64,000 nucleotides of DNA from Ignavibacteria bacterium (GCA_016704345.1 JADJAH010000011.1:124001-188000); one strand, 5' to 3'; counted from the stretch's first letter, positions 25,689 to 36,631 are shown. The notes: generated by a model not told the origin, from the sequence alone. A program made the numbers and translations.

Positions 25689-26645
25689 TTAATACCGTGT
25701 CCCTTCAGTTTCTGAAGGCAGATGTTCTCTAATGGTGGACAAATCATCTTCAGTCAGTTCCACATTCAGTGCACCTAAATTTTCTTCAAGACGATGGACG
25801 TTTCTTGTACCCGGTATAGTCGTCATTTCGTCGCTTTGACTCAGAACCCACGCAAGGGCAACCTGTGCTTTGGTCACTCCTTTGCTTTGTGCAATGCTTT
25901 CAATAACCTCAACAAACTTCAGATTTTTTTGAATAGCTTCCTCCGTAAAACGAGGATTGACGAGACGAAAATCACCTTCTTCCAGATCAGCGCGGCTCTT
26001 GATGGCTCCGGTCAGGAACCCTCGCCCCAGCGGACTGTATGCCACAAAGGTAATTCCGAGTTCCTTGCAAACGTCAAAAAGCTCTTGCTCCGGTTCACGA
26101 CTCCATAAAGAATATTCCGTTTGAAGCGCCGTAATGGGATGAACGGCGTGAGCCCGGCGAATAGTATCAGGGCCAACTTCAGAAAGGCCAATGTATTTCA
26201 CTTTTCCCTGCTTGACCAGGTCAGCCATTGTGCCGACAATTTCTTCGATCTCTACTTGAGGATCCTGCCGGTGCATGTAATACAGATCAATGGAATCAAT
26301 ACCTAATCGCTGCAGGCTTTGGTCGCAAGACTCTCTTATATATTCCGGCTTTCCATTCACACCGAGAAATTCTCCATTCGGTCCGCGCATCACAGCAAAT
26401 TTTGTAGCCAGTACGACTTCACTCCAACGACCGTTGAAGGCTTTTCCCAGAAGTTGCTCGTTTGCTCCACTGCCGTACATATCAGCTGTGTCGAAGAAAT
26501 TGACTCCCAGGTCGATGGCTTTGTGCAACGTATTTATGGATTCTTCCTCATTAAAGGATCCATAAAACTCTGACATTCCCATACAGCCAAGACCCATTCG
26601 ATTTATGTTTAGTGAACTGTGTCCCAGTGTTGTTCTTTTATTCAT
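25689..26645 (-). CDS. Aldo/keto reductase
   Basis: 318 residues from the ATG at 26643-26645 (an open frame continues to 26672). NRMGLGCMGMSEFYGSFNEE, NFFDTADMYGSGANEQLLGK (Asp and Tyr of the catalytic tetrad), ATKFAV (Lys) and DLYYMHRQDP (His) give the D-Y-K-H set. ALQTEYSLWSREPEQELFDV and LGITFVAYSPLGRGFLTGAI with TIPGTRNVHRLEENLGAL are the NADPH-binding end. The enzyme reduces aldehydes or ketones with NADPH; the closest type is the YakC/AKR13-like group. It is a single minus-strand gene with a membrane exporter gene upstream. Confidence 0.92.
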   Translation of the reverse strand: MNKRTTLGHSSLNINRMGLGCMGMSEFYGSFNEEESINTLHKAIDLGVNFFDTADMYGSGANEQLLGKAFNGRWSEVVLATKFAVMRGPNGEFLGVNGKPEYIRESCDQSLQRLGIDSIDLYYMHRQDPQVEIEEIVGTMADLVKQGKVKYIGLSEVGPDTIRRAHAVHPITALQTEYSLWSREPEQELFDVCKELGITFVAYSPLGRGFLTGAIKSRADLEEGDFRLVNPRFTEEAIQKNLKFVEVIESIAQSKGVTKAQVALAWVLSQSDEMTTIPGTRNVHRLEENLGALNVELTEDDLSTIREHLPSETEGTRY

Positions 26646-26675
26646 TTTGAAATATTTAATTTTAAGAAACAAAAA

Positions 26676-26993
26676 TCATTGTGCGAACTTCAGTCCGACA
26701 ATGCCTACTACAATCAATAGTGCAGATAACAATCTCCAGATACTTGCGGAGTCGCCAAAATATATTATCCCGACAAACAAAGTTCCGACGGCGCCAATTC
26801 CGGTCCATACGGCGTAGGCAGTTCCAATGGGAATAGTTTTTTGGGCAAGCCATAAGAACAGCCCGCTCAAACTCATTGAAATTATTGCCATAAGTATTCC
26901 CAAAACTTTTGAAGACATAGTCTGGGATAGCTTCAGCCCCAACGGCCAGCCAATTTCAAAAACTCCTGCTAATATCAAATAAAACCAGTTCAT
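26676..26993 (-). CDS. Small multidrug resistance (SMR) family exporter, SugE/Gdx-like
   Basis: 105 residues with four membrane helices. The conserved membrane Glu is in FYLILAGVFEIGWPLGLK, and IPIGTAYAVWTGIGAVGTLF and IWRLLSALLIVVGIVGLKFA are diagnostic for SMR proteins. The start (G-V-F-E-I-G-W with L-K) and G-T-A-Y-A-V-W-T-G-I-G resemble SugE/Gdx guanidinium exporters rather than EmrE, but the specificity is inferred. These proteins work as antiparallel dimers using the proton gradient. I see no guanidine riboswitch upstream. The aldo/keto reductase start is 30 bases downstream, so they may be co-transcribed. Confidence 0.9.
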   Translation of the reverse strand: MNWFYLILAGVFEIGWPLGLKLSQTMSSKVLGILMAIISMSLSGLFLWLAQKTIPIGTAYAVWTGIGAVGTLFVGIIYFGDSASIWRLLSALLIVVGIVGLKFAQ

Positions 26994-27105
26994 ATGTTTT
27001 CACTTTATTGATTCGATAAAGTATCTTCTTACAGTTCAGATTATAACATATCGATTCTTCTTTTTAAATATTAATCATCTGCCCTCAGTTGCCTAACTTT
27101 TACTG

Positions 27106-27166
27106 GCGGCCTCCCCTGGGCCAATGAAATGCAAATGCTCCTGCAGCCAGGGAGATTGGGAACGAG
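27106..27166. repeat. REP remnant with GC-rich insert
   Basis: GGCCTCCCCTGGGCCAATG...CTGCAGCCAGGGAGATTGGG with AACGAG. This combines an imperfect GC-rich palindrome with a REP right end. The core resembles the one at 15083-15115 (CAATG.CCATTGAAATGC-like). Confidence 0.55.
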
Positions 27167-27229
27167 AGAATGAAAATAGCAACTCGGCATGCGAAAGAAC
27201 GCATTGCTTGCGTTATTGATCCAAGATGG

Positions 27230-27350
27230 ATACTATGGAAAATGATATAGTTCCACTCAATGAACATTGGACTGCAGATAGAAGCGTATGCATTTTACAA
27301 ATCCGGAGATTCATTACGAGGGAGAATGTTCAATGCTCAATTACTAAATT
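27230..27350. repeat. Duplicated upstream region of the cyclase genes (REP plus leader)
   Basis: The about 120 bases before the intact cyclase gene match the upstream region of copy 1 (reverse strand of about 6895-7020). The last 45 bases are nearly identical, with shared ACTCAATGAACATT and GAGATTCATTACGAGGGAG further up. The shared block includes a REP half and probably the promoter. Confidence 0.7.
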
Positions 27351-30245
27351 ATGGCCGATTCTAATGAACAACATCGAAAATATAATACCATCGGAAATGT
27401 AACATTCCTCTTCACCGACATTGAAGGAAGTACAAAGCTTTCTCAGGAATTTCCTGATACTCTCCCTGCTGCTCTGGAAAAACATCATTCAATTCTGATT
27501 AAGGAAATCGAATCCAACAACGGCTTCATCTTTCAAAATGTCGGAGATGCTTTTTGCTGTGCGTTCGGGAGTTCAGAAGATGCTGTCAAAGCGGCTGTTG
27601 AAATACAGATCAATCTTGCAAATGAGAATTGGGATGAAGCTGTGATAAGGATAAGGATCGGCATTCACTCGGGGAATGCTGAATGGAACGGAAAAAATTA
27701 CATGGGCTACATTACACTTGCACGGGCTGCAAGAGTAATGTCTGCTGCTTACGGTGGGCAGATACTTGTTTCTAATGATGCTTATAAATTTTGCAAAGAC
27801 AATTGTGAGAAAGTAAAAGAAAAGGATATTTCATTCCGTGATCTGGGTGAGAGAAGACTGAAAGATGTGATAGAGCCAATACGTTTGTATCAGGTATTAT
27901 CAAAAGAGCTAAGAGAAGAATTTCCGCCTTTAAAGACGCTCGATGCGCGTCCGAATAACCTCCCGATCCAGCTTACAAGTTTTATCGGGCGTGAAAAAGA
28001 GCTGAAAGATGTGAAGGATAAACTAAGACAGAACAGGCTTCTGACCCTGACCGGAACAGGCGGATCAGGAAAGTCGAGACTCTCACTTCAGGCAGGAGCG
28101 GATCTGATAGATGACTTTGAAAACGGAGTCTGGTTTGTCGAACTGGCTGCAGTTAGTGATCCCGAATTTTTGACTTCTGAAATAATCAATGCACTCGGAA
28201 TAAAGGAAGAACCAAAGAAAACACCGGAAGAAACATTAGTTGATCATCTAAAGGATAAAGAAATATTAATCATACTCGATAACTGCGAGCATCTGATAAA
28301 TGCCTGTGCGGATCTGACTGAAAGATTACTGTCTTCGTGTTCGAAGCTGAAGATAATCGCAACAAGCCGTGCGGCATTGAATTGTTCAGGCGAGCAGATA
28401 TTCAGGATCCCTCCTCTTTCACATCCTGATCCAAATTCAAAAGACACACCTGAACAATTAACTCAATATGAATCAGTTCGCTTATTCATAGAAAGAGCAC
28501 TTTCAGTAAATCCTAAATTCAGAGTTAACAATGAAAACGCTCCGGCGCTGGCTGAGGTATGCTCGAGGCTTGATGGAATTCCTCTTGCCATAGAACTGGC
28601 AGCAGCAAGGACAAAAGTGCTGTCAATAGAAAAAATATATGAAAGACTTGACGACAGATTTAATCTGCTGACAGGAGGAAAGAGAACTGCTTTGCCGAGA
28701 CAACAGACCTTAAGAGCGCTGATAGACTGGAGCTATGATCTGCTGACAGAAAATGAAAAAATTCTTTGGAGCAGGCTGTCTGTATTTTCGGGCGGGTGGA
28801 CTTTGGAAGCGGCAGAGGAGATCTGTTCTGATGAAATCATTAGCAAGAATGGTATTATTGACCATCTTAGTGAACTGGCAGAAAAGTCGATAATAATCTA
28901 CAATGAGTCCAAAGAGCGGTACAATATACTTGAAACGATTAAACAATATGGCAGAGAAAAACTGGAAAATGAAAATGAAATATTTTTAAAACATCTGGAT
29001 CATTTTCTAGAACTGGCGCAAAAGGCAGAGACTGAACTAAATGGAAGCGATCCAAAATTATGGCTCGATATAATTGAAGCAGATCATAATAATTTTATAT
29101 TATCAATTGAGTGGTCATTAAGTAATGAGAATATAGAAAAAGGAGCTGGTATTGCCACTGCATTTGAGCAATTCTGGAAAATTAGAGGACATTATTCGAC
29201 CGGAATAAGGCTTTATGAAAATATTCTGCAAAACCAAGGTGAATTAAGTAAAGCAATAAAAGGAAAATTACTTTTGCGGATTTGTTTTTTTAGGTTAGTA
29301 CAGGGAGATTATGAACAGACTAAGAAATATTGTGAAGAAAGTCTGTCTATAGGAAAAGAAATTTGTGACAAAAAAGTAATAGCTGGTTCCAAGAACATAC
29401 TGGGAATGATTGCACTCGATCAGGGCAATTACGAAGAAGATAAGAAATATTATGAAGAAAGTCTTGTTACAAGAAAAGAAATTGGTGATAAAAGTGGAAT
29501 TTCTATTACATTGCATAATCTGGGAATATTGGCATTCGTTAAAGGGGATTATGAACAGGCTAAGAAGTTTAATGAAGATAGTTTAGCTATCCGTAAAGAA
29601 ATTGGAGATAAACATGGAATTTCTTTTTCATTGCAAAATCTGGGACATTTGGCATTAGAAAAGGGATATCATGAACAAGCTAAGAAATATTTTGAAGAAA
29701 GTCTATTTATCAGAAAAGAAATTGGAGACAAAAATGGAATTGCTTATTCCTTCAACTATCTGGGAAATTTAGCAAACTATAGGGGAGATAAAGAACTGGC
29801 TAAGAAATATTATGAAGATAGTTTGAAAATCTTCAAAGAAATTGGAGACAAACGTGGAATTGCTGATTCCCGTCGCAGCCAGGGAAATTTAGCAAGCGAA
29901 AAGGGGGATTTTGCACTTGCAAAGAATTTTTTTGAAGAAGAAATGGCCATCAGAAAAGAAATTGGTGACAAAAGTGGAATTTCTGAATTAATGATTGATT
30001 TTGGAAGAATATTAGCCTATCAGAGAGATTTTGAGTTAGCAGTAAAACTGTTGAGCACTTCCGAAAAAATAATTGAATCAATAGAAGGTGTTTTGGATAA
30101 AAGCAGCAGATTATTAAAAGATGAAACTAAGGCAAAACTCCGCGAGCAGCTAAGCGAAGAGGAGTTTAACAAATATTGGGAAGAAGGAAAGAAGCTGACA
30201 CTGGAAGAGGCGTGTCAGTTGGCAGTTAGCTTTCGGCAATTGTAA
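27351..30245 (+). CDS. Cyclase-STAND ATPase-TPR protein (intact copy)
   Basis: 964 residues. Residues 16-190 form a class III nucleotidyl cyclase domain: NVTFLFTDIEGSTKL with metal-binding Asp23 and FQNVGDAFCCAF with Asp66. The usual N-x-x-x-R near 124-128 reads A-R-A-A-R, so the transition-state Asn is replaced by Ala. Residues ~210-560 are a STAND/NB-ARC-like ATPase: Walker A GTGGSGKS (~234), Walker B ILIILDNCEH (~304), sensor IIATSR and GIPLAIELAAARTK. From ~640 come six TPR units of 40 residues (GDYEQAKKY...ESLAIRKEIGDK) and a degenerate last unit. Likely a soluble sensor in which TPR binding gates ATPase and cyclase. The start ATG gives a shifted N-terminus compared with the paralogues. 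Confidence 0.9.
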   Translation: MADSNEQHRKYNTIGNVTFLFTDIEGSTKLSQEFPDTLPAALEKHHSILIKEIESNNGFIFQNVGDAFCCAFGSSEDAVKAAVEIQINLANENWDEAVIRIRIGIHSGNAEWNGKNYMGYITLARAARVMSAAYGGQILVSNDAYKFCKDNCEKVKEKDISFRDLGERRLKDVIEPIRLYQVLSKELREEFPPLKTLDARPNNLPIQLTSFIGREKELKDVKDKLRQNRLLTLTGTGGSGKSRLSLQAGADLIDDFENGVWFVELAAVSDPEFLTSEIINALGIKEEPKKTPEETLVDHLKDKEILIILDNCEHLINACADLTERLLSSCSKLKIIATSRAALNCSGEQIFRIPPLSHPDPNSKDTPEQLTQYESVRLFIERALSVNPKFRVNNENAPALAEVCSRLDGIPLAIELAAARTKVLSIEKIYERLDDRFNLLTGGKRTALPRQQTLRALIDWSYDLLTENEKILWSRLSVFSGGWTLEAAEEICSDEIISKNGIIDHLSELAEKSIIIYNESKERYNILETIKQYGREKLENENEIFLKHLDHFLELAQKAETELNGSDPKLWLDIIEADHNNFILSIEWSLSNENIEKGAGIATAFEQFWKIRGHYSTGIRLYENILQNQGELSKAIKGKLLLRICFFRLVQGDYEQTKKYCEESLSIGKEICDKKVIAGSKNILGMIALDQGNYEEDKKYYEESLVTRKEIGDKSGISITLHNLGILAFVKGDYEQAKKFNEDSLAIRKEIGDKHGISFSLQNLGHLALEKGYHEQAKKYFEESLFIRKEIGDKNGIAYSFNYLGNLANYRGDKELAKKYYEDSLKIFKEIGDKRGIADSRRSQGNLASEKGDFALAKNFFEEEMAIRKEIGDKSGISELMIDFGRILAYQRDFELAVKLLSTSEKIIESIEGVLDKSSRLLKDETKAKLREQLSEEEFNKYWEEGKKLTLEEACQLAVSFRQL

Positions 30246-30290
30246 ATTTGGATTCCTTATTTGGAAGAGATTGATTTAATAAACAAGATC

Positions 30291-30316
30291 TGTAATTCGT
30301 AATTTTTAATTCGTAT
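30291..30316. repeat. AATTCGT heptamer remnant
   Basis: TGTAATTCGTAATTTTTAAT followed by TCGTATG lies directly before copy 2. It is the same heptamer that forms the 14-unit array at 49781-49878. Confidence 0.4.
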
Positions 30317-33300
30317 GAAGAACATTCCATCAGGTAATGTAACATTTCTTTTCACAGATATTGAAGGAAGTACGAAGCTTGCACAGGCTCACCCGGAGAA
30401 GCTTCCTTCTGCATTGATAAGACATAATGAAATCTTAAGAGATGCAATTGAATCAAACAACGGCCACGTTTTCAAAATAGTAGGAGATGCATATTGCTGC
30501 GCTTTTGAAAATGCTGAAGATGCGGTAAAAGCTGCTATTGAAGTTCAGAGAAATTTGTCTGAGGAAAAATGGGATGAATCAGAAATTAAGATAAGGGTCG
30601 GAATTCATTCCGGTATAGCCGAGTGGAACGGGCAAGATTATATGGGCTACATGACTCTTGCAAGAACAGCCAGGGTAATGTCTGCTGCTTACGGAGAGCA
30701 AATAATTGTTTCTAATGATGCTTATGAAATTTATAAAGAAAACCTTGTTAAGGAAAAAGATTTTTCTTTTCGTGATCTCTGGGAGAAGACTGAAAGATGT
30801 GATAGAGCCAATACGTTTGTATCAGGTATTATCAAAAGATCTAAGAGAAGAATTTCCACCATTGATGACACTCGATGCGCGTCCGAATAATCTTCCGATA
30901 CAGCTTACAAGTTTTATCGGACGAAAAAGAGATGAAGGATGTGAAAGATAAACTGAGACAAAACAGGCTTTTGACCCTGACCGGAACAGGCGGAGCGGGA
31001 AAGTCGAGACTCTCACTTCAGGCAGGAGCGGACCTGATAGATGACTTTGCAAACGGAGTCTGGTTTGTTGAACTGGCTGCCGTTAGCGATCCCGAATTTT
31101 TGACTGCGGCAATAATCAATGCACTGGGAATAAAGGAAGAACCGAAGAAAACTCCTGAAGAGACATTAACTGATCATTTAAAGGATAAGGAGATCCTGAT
31201 CATACCGATAACTGCGAGCATCTGATAAATGCCTGTGCGGATCTGACTGAAAGACTACTCACTTCTTGTTCGAAGCTGAAGATCATTGCAACCAGTCGCG
31301 AAGCATTGAACTGTGCGGGTGAGCAGATTTTTAAAATCCCGGCGCTTACGCATCCTGATCCAAATTCAAAGACACACCTGAACAGTTAACTCAATATGAA
31401 TCAGTTAGATTGTTCATTGAAAGGGCTTTGACAGTAAATCCGAAATTCAGAGTAAACAATGAAAACGCAGCTGCTTTGGCTGAGGTGTGTTCGAGGCTTG
31501 ATGGAATTCCTCTTGCCATAGAACTTGCAGCAGCGAGGACAAAAGTATTATCCATAGAAAAAATATATGAAAGACTTGACGACAGATTTAATCTGCTGAC
31601 AGGAGGTAAGAGAACAGCACTTCCGAGACAACAGACTTTAAGAGCGCTGATAGACTGGAGCTATGATCTGTTGACAGAAAATGAAAAAATTCTTTGGAGC
31701 AGGCTGTCTGTATTTTCAGGCGGGTGGACACTTGAAGCTGCCGAAGAGGTTTGTGAAGATGAAGTAACAGGCAAGAATGAAATAGTTGAAATGCTCAGTC
31801 AGCTTTCGGAAAAGTCTATTGTAATCTACGATGAATCAAAGGAAAGATACAGTATGCTTGAATCCATGAAACAATACGGCATCGAAAAACTGTCAGACAC
31901 AAATGGAATGTTCCTGCGGCATCTGAATTATTATTTAGAGTTGTCGGAAAAAGCAGAGCCTGAACTAAATGGTAACGATCCCAAATTATGGCTCGACATA
32001 CTTGAGGCAGACCACAGTAACTTCATATCTGCAATAGATTGGTCTACAAACAATGAGAATACAGAAAAAGGAGCTCTTGTTGCTGCAGCGCTTGGAGGAT
32101 TCTGGAGTACAAAGGGACATTATTCAACCGGAATTAGACTTAATGAAAATATTATTCAAAGTCCCGGGGCAATAGACAAATCAGTAAAAGGAAAATTACT
32201 TAGTTCGATTGGTGTTTTTAAATTTTCTCAGGGAGATTATGAACAGGCTAAAAAATATTCTAAAGAAAGCCTGGCCATCAGAAGAGAAATTGGTGATAAT
32301 AGTGGAATTGCAGTTTCCATAGAGAACCTGGGAAAAGCAACAGCCTTACTGGGAGATATTGAACAGGCTAAAGAATATTATGAAGAAAGCCTGGTTATCA
32401 GAAAAGAAATTGGTGACAAAAGTGGAATTGCTGATTCTATGCACAGCCTGGGAACTTTATCAGCAAATCAGGGAGATTATGAACAGGCAAAAGAATATTA
32501 TGAAGAAAGCCTTTTTATAAGAAGGGAAATTGGCAGCAAGAATGGAATTGCTGCAACCATACACAACCTGGGAAGTCTTTCATCCTATCAGGGAGACTAT
32601 GCACAGGCTGTGAAATATTTTGAAGAGAGCCTTATTGTCAGAAAGGAAATTGGTGACAAGAATGGAATTGCTGCAACCATACACAACCTGGGAACTATTT
32701 CAATCCATCAGGGAGATTATGAAAAGGCGAGGAGATACCTCGATGAAAGCCTGGCTGTCAGAAAGGAGATTGGTGACAAGTTTGGAATTGCTGCTACTAT
32801 GAACCATCTGGGAGTTTCATTTTTGCATCAGGGAAATTATGAACAAACTAAGAAATATTATGAAAGAAGTCTGGCTGTCAGAAAGGAGATTGGTGACAAG
32901 TATGGAATTGCTGATTCCATTAATAATCTTGGAGGTGTAATGTTCGCTCAGGGAGATCATGAACTGGCTGAGAAATATTATGAAGAAAGCCTGGCAATTT
33001 ATAAGGAAATTGGTAACAGAAGTGGAATTGCTATGTCTATACTAAACCTGGGACATATATCATGCGAACGGGGAGATTATGGACAGGCAAGGAAATATTT
33101 TGAAGAAAGCCTCTCTATCAGAAGAGAAATTGGTGATAAAAAAGGAATTGCAGAATGCATGATAGATTTGGGATATGTATCAGTCGTTGAGGGTGATTAT
33201 GAACACGTTAAAAAGTATTCTGAAGAATGCCTGGCTATCAGAATAGAATTGGGAGATAAAAAAGGAATTGCCTCCGAATGCATGGTCAATCTGGGGGTAG

Positions 33301-33539
33301 TATTAGCCAATCAGGGAGATTCAAAATTAGCAGTTAAGCTGTTGAGCGCATGTGAAAAAATACAGGAATCAATTGGAAGTGTATTTGAAAAAAATTACTT
33401 GAAAATGAAAGATGAAACTACAGCAAAACTCCGCGGGCAACTAAGCGAAGAGGAATTTAATAAATATTGGGAAGAAGGAAAGAAGCTCACGCTGGAAGAA
33501 GCAGTTGAACTTGCTCTGAAAAAGGACGACAATGCTTAA
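30315..33539 (+). pseudogene. Cyclase-STAND-TPR protein, copy 2, frame broken in the middle
   Basis: The cyclase part (30315 onward, MKNIPSGNVTFLFTDIEGST) and the long C-terminal part (31410-33539, 709 residues) are in the same frame. Between them are four small deletions by comparison with the intact copy: two bases near 30778, two near 30921 (GGACG-AAAAAG), one near 31205 and one A near 31370. The net loss is six bases, so the frame is restored at both ends, but translation stops at 30890 as written. The TPR region has nine regular units and a degenerate end, the longest in the set. The C-terminal part could still be made if a start near 31410 were used. The stop overlaps the ATG of copy 3. 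Confidence 0.85.
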
Positions 33540-36500
33540 ACCACCCGAAGGACAAATCACATTTCTCTTCACTGACATCGAGGGTAGCACTAAGCTTTCT
33601 CAGCAGTTTCCGGATAAGCTTCCGGCTGCTTTGAAAAACATCATGCAATTCTGATTAAAGAAATCGAATCCAACAACGGCTTCATCTTTCAAAATGTCGG
33701 TGATGCTTTTTGCTGTGCATTTGGGAGTTCAGAAGACGCTGTCAAAGCGGCTGTTGACATACAGATAAATCTTGCAAATGAGAAATGGGATGAAGCTGTA
33801 ATAAAAGTAAGGGTGGGCATTCATTCGGGTAATGCTGAATGGAACGGCAAGGACTATATGGGTTATATTACACTTGCACGAGCTGCAAGAGTTATGTCTG
33901 CTGCTTACGGCGGGCAGATACTTGTTTCTAATGATGCTTATGAATTTTGTAAAGACAATTGTGAGAATGTAAGAGTAAAAAATATTTCATTCCGTGATCT
34001 GGGTGAGAGAAGACTGAAAGATGTTATAGAGCCAATACGTTTGTATCAGGTATTATCAAAAGATCTGAGAGAAGACTTCCCGCCACTAGATACACTCGAT
34101 GCACGACCGAATAATCTTCCTCTCCAGCTCACAAGTTTTATCGGACGTGAAAAAGAGATGAAGCAGGTGAAGGAAGCACTGAAACTTAACCGGCTCGTGA
34201 CTCTGGCATCAGCCGGCGGATCGGGGAAAACAAGACTTGCGCTTCAGACTGCTGCTGAAGTGATAGATGATTATGAATATGGAGTTTGGTTTGTTGATCT
34301 GGCTGCACTGAATGACCCTGCCTTATTGACTGCAACAATAATAGTGGCTCTCGGCATTAAGGAACAATCAAAGAAAACAACTGAAGAAACATTAATTGAT
34401 TTTCTAAAAGAAAAGGAAATCTTAATTCTGCTTGATAACTGCGAGCAGTTAGTACATGCCTGTGCGGATCTGACTGAAAGATTACTGTCTTCATGTTCTA
34501 AGCTGAAGATCATTGCAACAAGCCGCGAAGCATTGAACTGCAAGGGCGAAAAGACATACAGGATCCCGCCGCTTACAATGCCTGATCCAAATTCCAATTA
34601 CACTCCCGAACAGTTAGCTCAGTATGAATCAGTAAGATTATTCATCGAAAGGGCTCTCATGGTAAATCCTGAGTTCAGAGTAAATAATGAAAACTCTCAC
34701 GCGCTGGCAGAAATTTGTTCACGTCTTGACGGAATCCCGCTTGCGATAGAACTTGCTGCTGCAAGGACAAACGCTTACCGGTAGTAAAAATATATGAAAG
34801 ACTTGATGACAGATTCAGTCTCTTGACCGGAGGCAAGCGAACAGCATTACCGAGACAGCAGACATTAAGAGCTCTTATTGACTGGAGCTATGATCTGCTT
34901 TCGGGGGAGGAAAAATTATTATGGTGCAGACTTTCAGTATTCTCAGGAGGATGGACGCTTGAAGCGGCCGAAGAAATTTGTTCAGATGATAAGATAAATA
35001 AGAGTGTGATACTTGATCTTCTGAGTCAACTGACGGAAAAGTCTGTAATAATTTATGATGAATCAAAGGAAAGATACAGGATACTTGAATCAATAAAACA
35101 ATACGGCATCGAAAAACTTTCAGACGGATATGAAGTTTACTTACGTCATCTGAATTTCTTTTTAGAGTTGTCGGAAAAAGCGGCGCTGCAACTAAGGAGT
35201 GAAAAAGCAAGATTCTGGCTCGATACAATTGATGCTGATCACAGTAACTTCATATCTGCAATTGATTGGTCAGTAAGCAATGAGATTGCAGACAAAGGAG
35301 CAATCATAGCCGCAGCACTTGGAAACTTCTGGAATACTGCCGGACATTATTCAACAGGGATCAGGCTTAATGAAAATATTCTGCAAAGTACCCGCGCAAT
35401 AGATAAATCATCAAAAGTAAAAGTACTTACCTGGCTTTGTGTTTTTAAGTATCATCAGGGAGACTATGAACAGGTCAGGAGATATTCCGAAGAATGTCTG
35501 GCTATCAGCAAAACAATTAGTGACAAGAAGGGGATTGCTGAATCTTGCATAACCTTGGGAAAGTAGCTGACATAAAGGGAGATTATGAACAGGCTAAGAA
35601 ATATCATGGAGAAAGCCTTGCATTCAAAAAAAGAAATTGGTGACAAAAACGGAATGGCTGATTCATTGCAAAGCCTGGGTAATTTGTCAGTTGATCAGGG
35701 AGACTATGAAAAGGCTCAGAAATATTTTGAAGAGAGCTTCGCCATAAAGAAAGAAATTGGCGACAAAAAAGGAATGGCTTCTAACATGAATAGTTTGGGT
35801 TGTCTTTCATCATTTCAGGGAGACTATGAGCAGGCTAAGAAATATCATGAAGAGAGTCTGGCTTACAACAAGGACATTGGTTCTAAAATGGGAGTTGCCA
35901 TTTCTATGGGCAACCTTGGAATGATAGCTTTTAATCAGGGAGAATATGAACAGGCAAAGAAATATTATGAAGAAAGTCTGGCCATAAGAAAGGAGCTTGG
36001 CAATAGAAAAGGAATGGCTGATTACATGCACAATCTGGGAGGGATTGTGTACACTCAGGGAGATTATGAGCAGGCTAAGAAATATTTTGAAGATAGCCTG
36101 GCAGTCAGAAAAGAGATCGGTGACAGAATAGGAATGGCTGATTCCTTGAACAATCTGGGAGGTGTAATGTACACTCAGGGAGATTATGAACAGGCAAAGA
36201 GTTACTTTGAAGAAAGCCTGGCTATCAGAAAAGAAATTGGTGACAAGAGAGGAATGGCTGATTCATTGAACAATCTTGGGAGTGTAGCACGCCATAGTGG
36301 AGATCATGAACAGGCTAAGAATTATCATGAAGAAAGCCTGGCAATTAAAAATGAAATTGGTGACAAACCGGGGGTTGCAAACACTCTAATTTATCTGGCA
36401 CTATTATTTGAACTGAATAAAAAATACTTCAATGCAGTTAAATTGTTGTATGCGGCAGAGCACACAGTGAAGTCTATGGGAATAGTATTTGATATTAATG

Positions 36501-36631
36501 CAGAGAAAGAAAAAAATGAATTGACTGCCAGACTGAATGAACTGTTAAGTGATGGAGAGTTTGCAAAATACCGGGAAGAGGGAGAGAAAATGACGATTGA
36601 AGAAGCTTGTCAACTGGCGATGAGCAGCTAA
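33532..36631 (+). pseudogene. Cyclase-STAND-TPR protein, copy 3, broken by four indels
   Basis: The ATG at 33532-33534 overlaps the stop of copy 2 and opens MLKPPEGQITFLFTDIEGST. A G is lost near 33634, one base near 34778 (the frame 33813-34784 ends in AARTNAYR), an A near 35560, and an A is gained in the A-run near 35630. The segments at 33813-34784, 34823-35566 and 35585-36631 together cover cyclase, STAND ATPase and eight TPR units, many with the variant GMADS...NNLGG. The adjacency and overlap with copy 2 suggest one transcript for copies 4, 2 and 3. As read, no full protein is made. Confidence 0.85.

Noticed and set aside
26994..27100. Guanidine riboswitch upstream of the SMR exporter
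   Set aside because: I looked for a conserved aptamer-like pattern and saw only an AT-rich leader.
30315..30890. Stand-alone 191-residue cyclase gene
   Set aside because: The end of this frame (TERCDRANTFVSGIIKRSKR) is the paralogue sequence read out of frame, so it is the broken N-terminus of copy 2.
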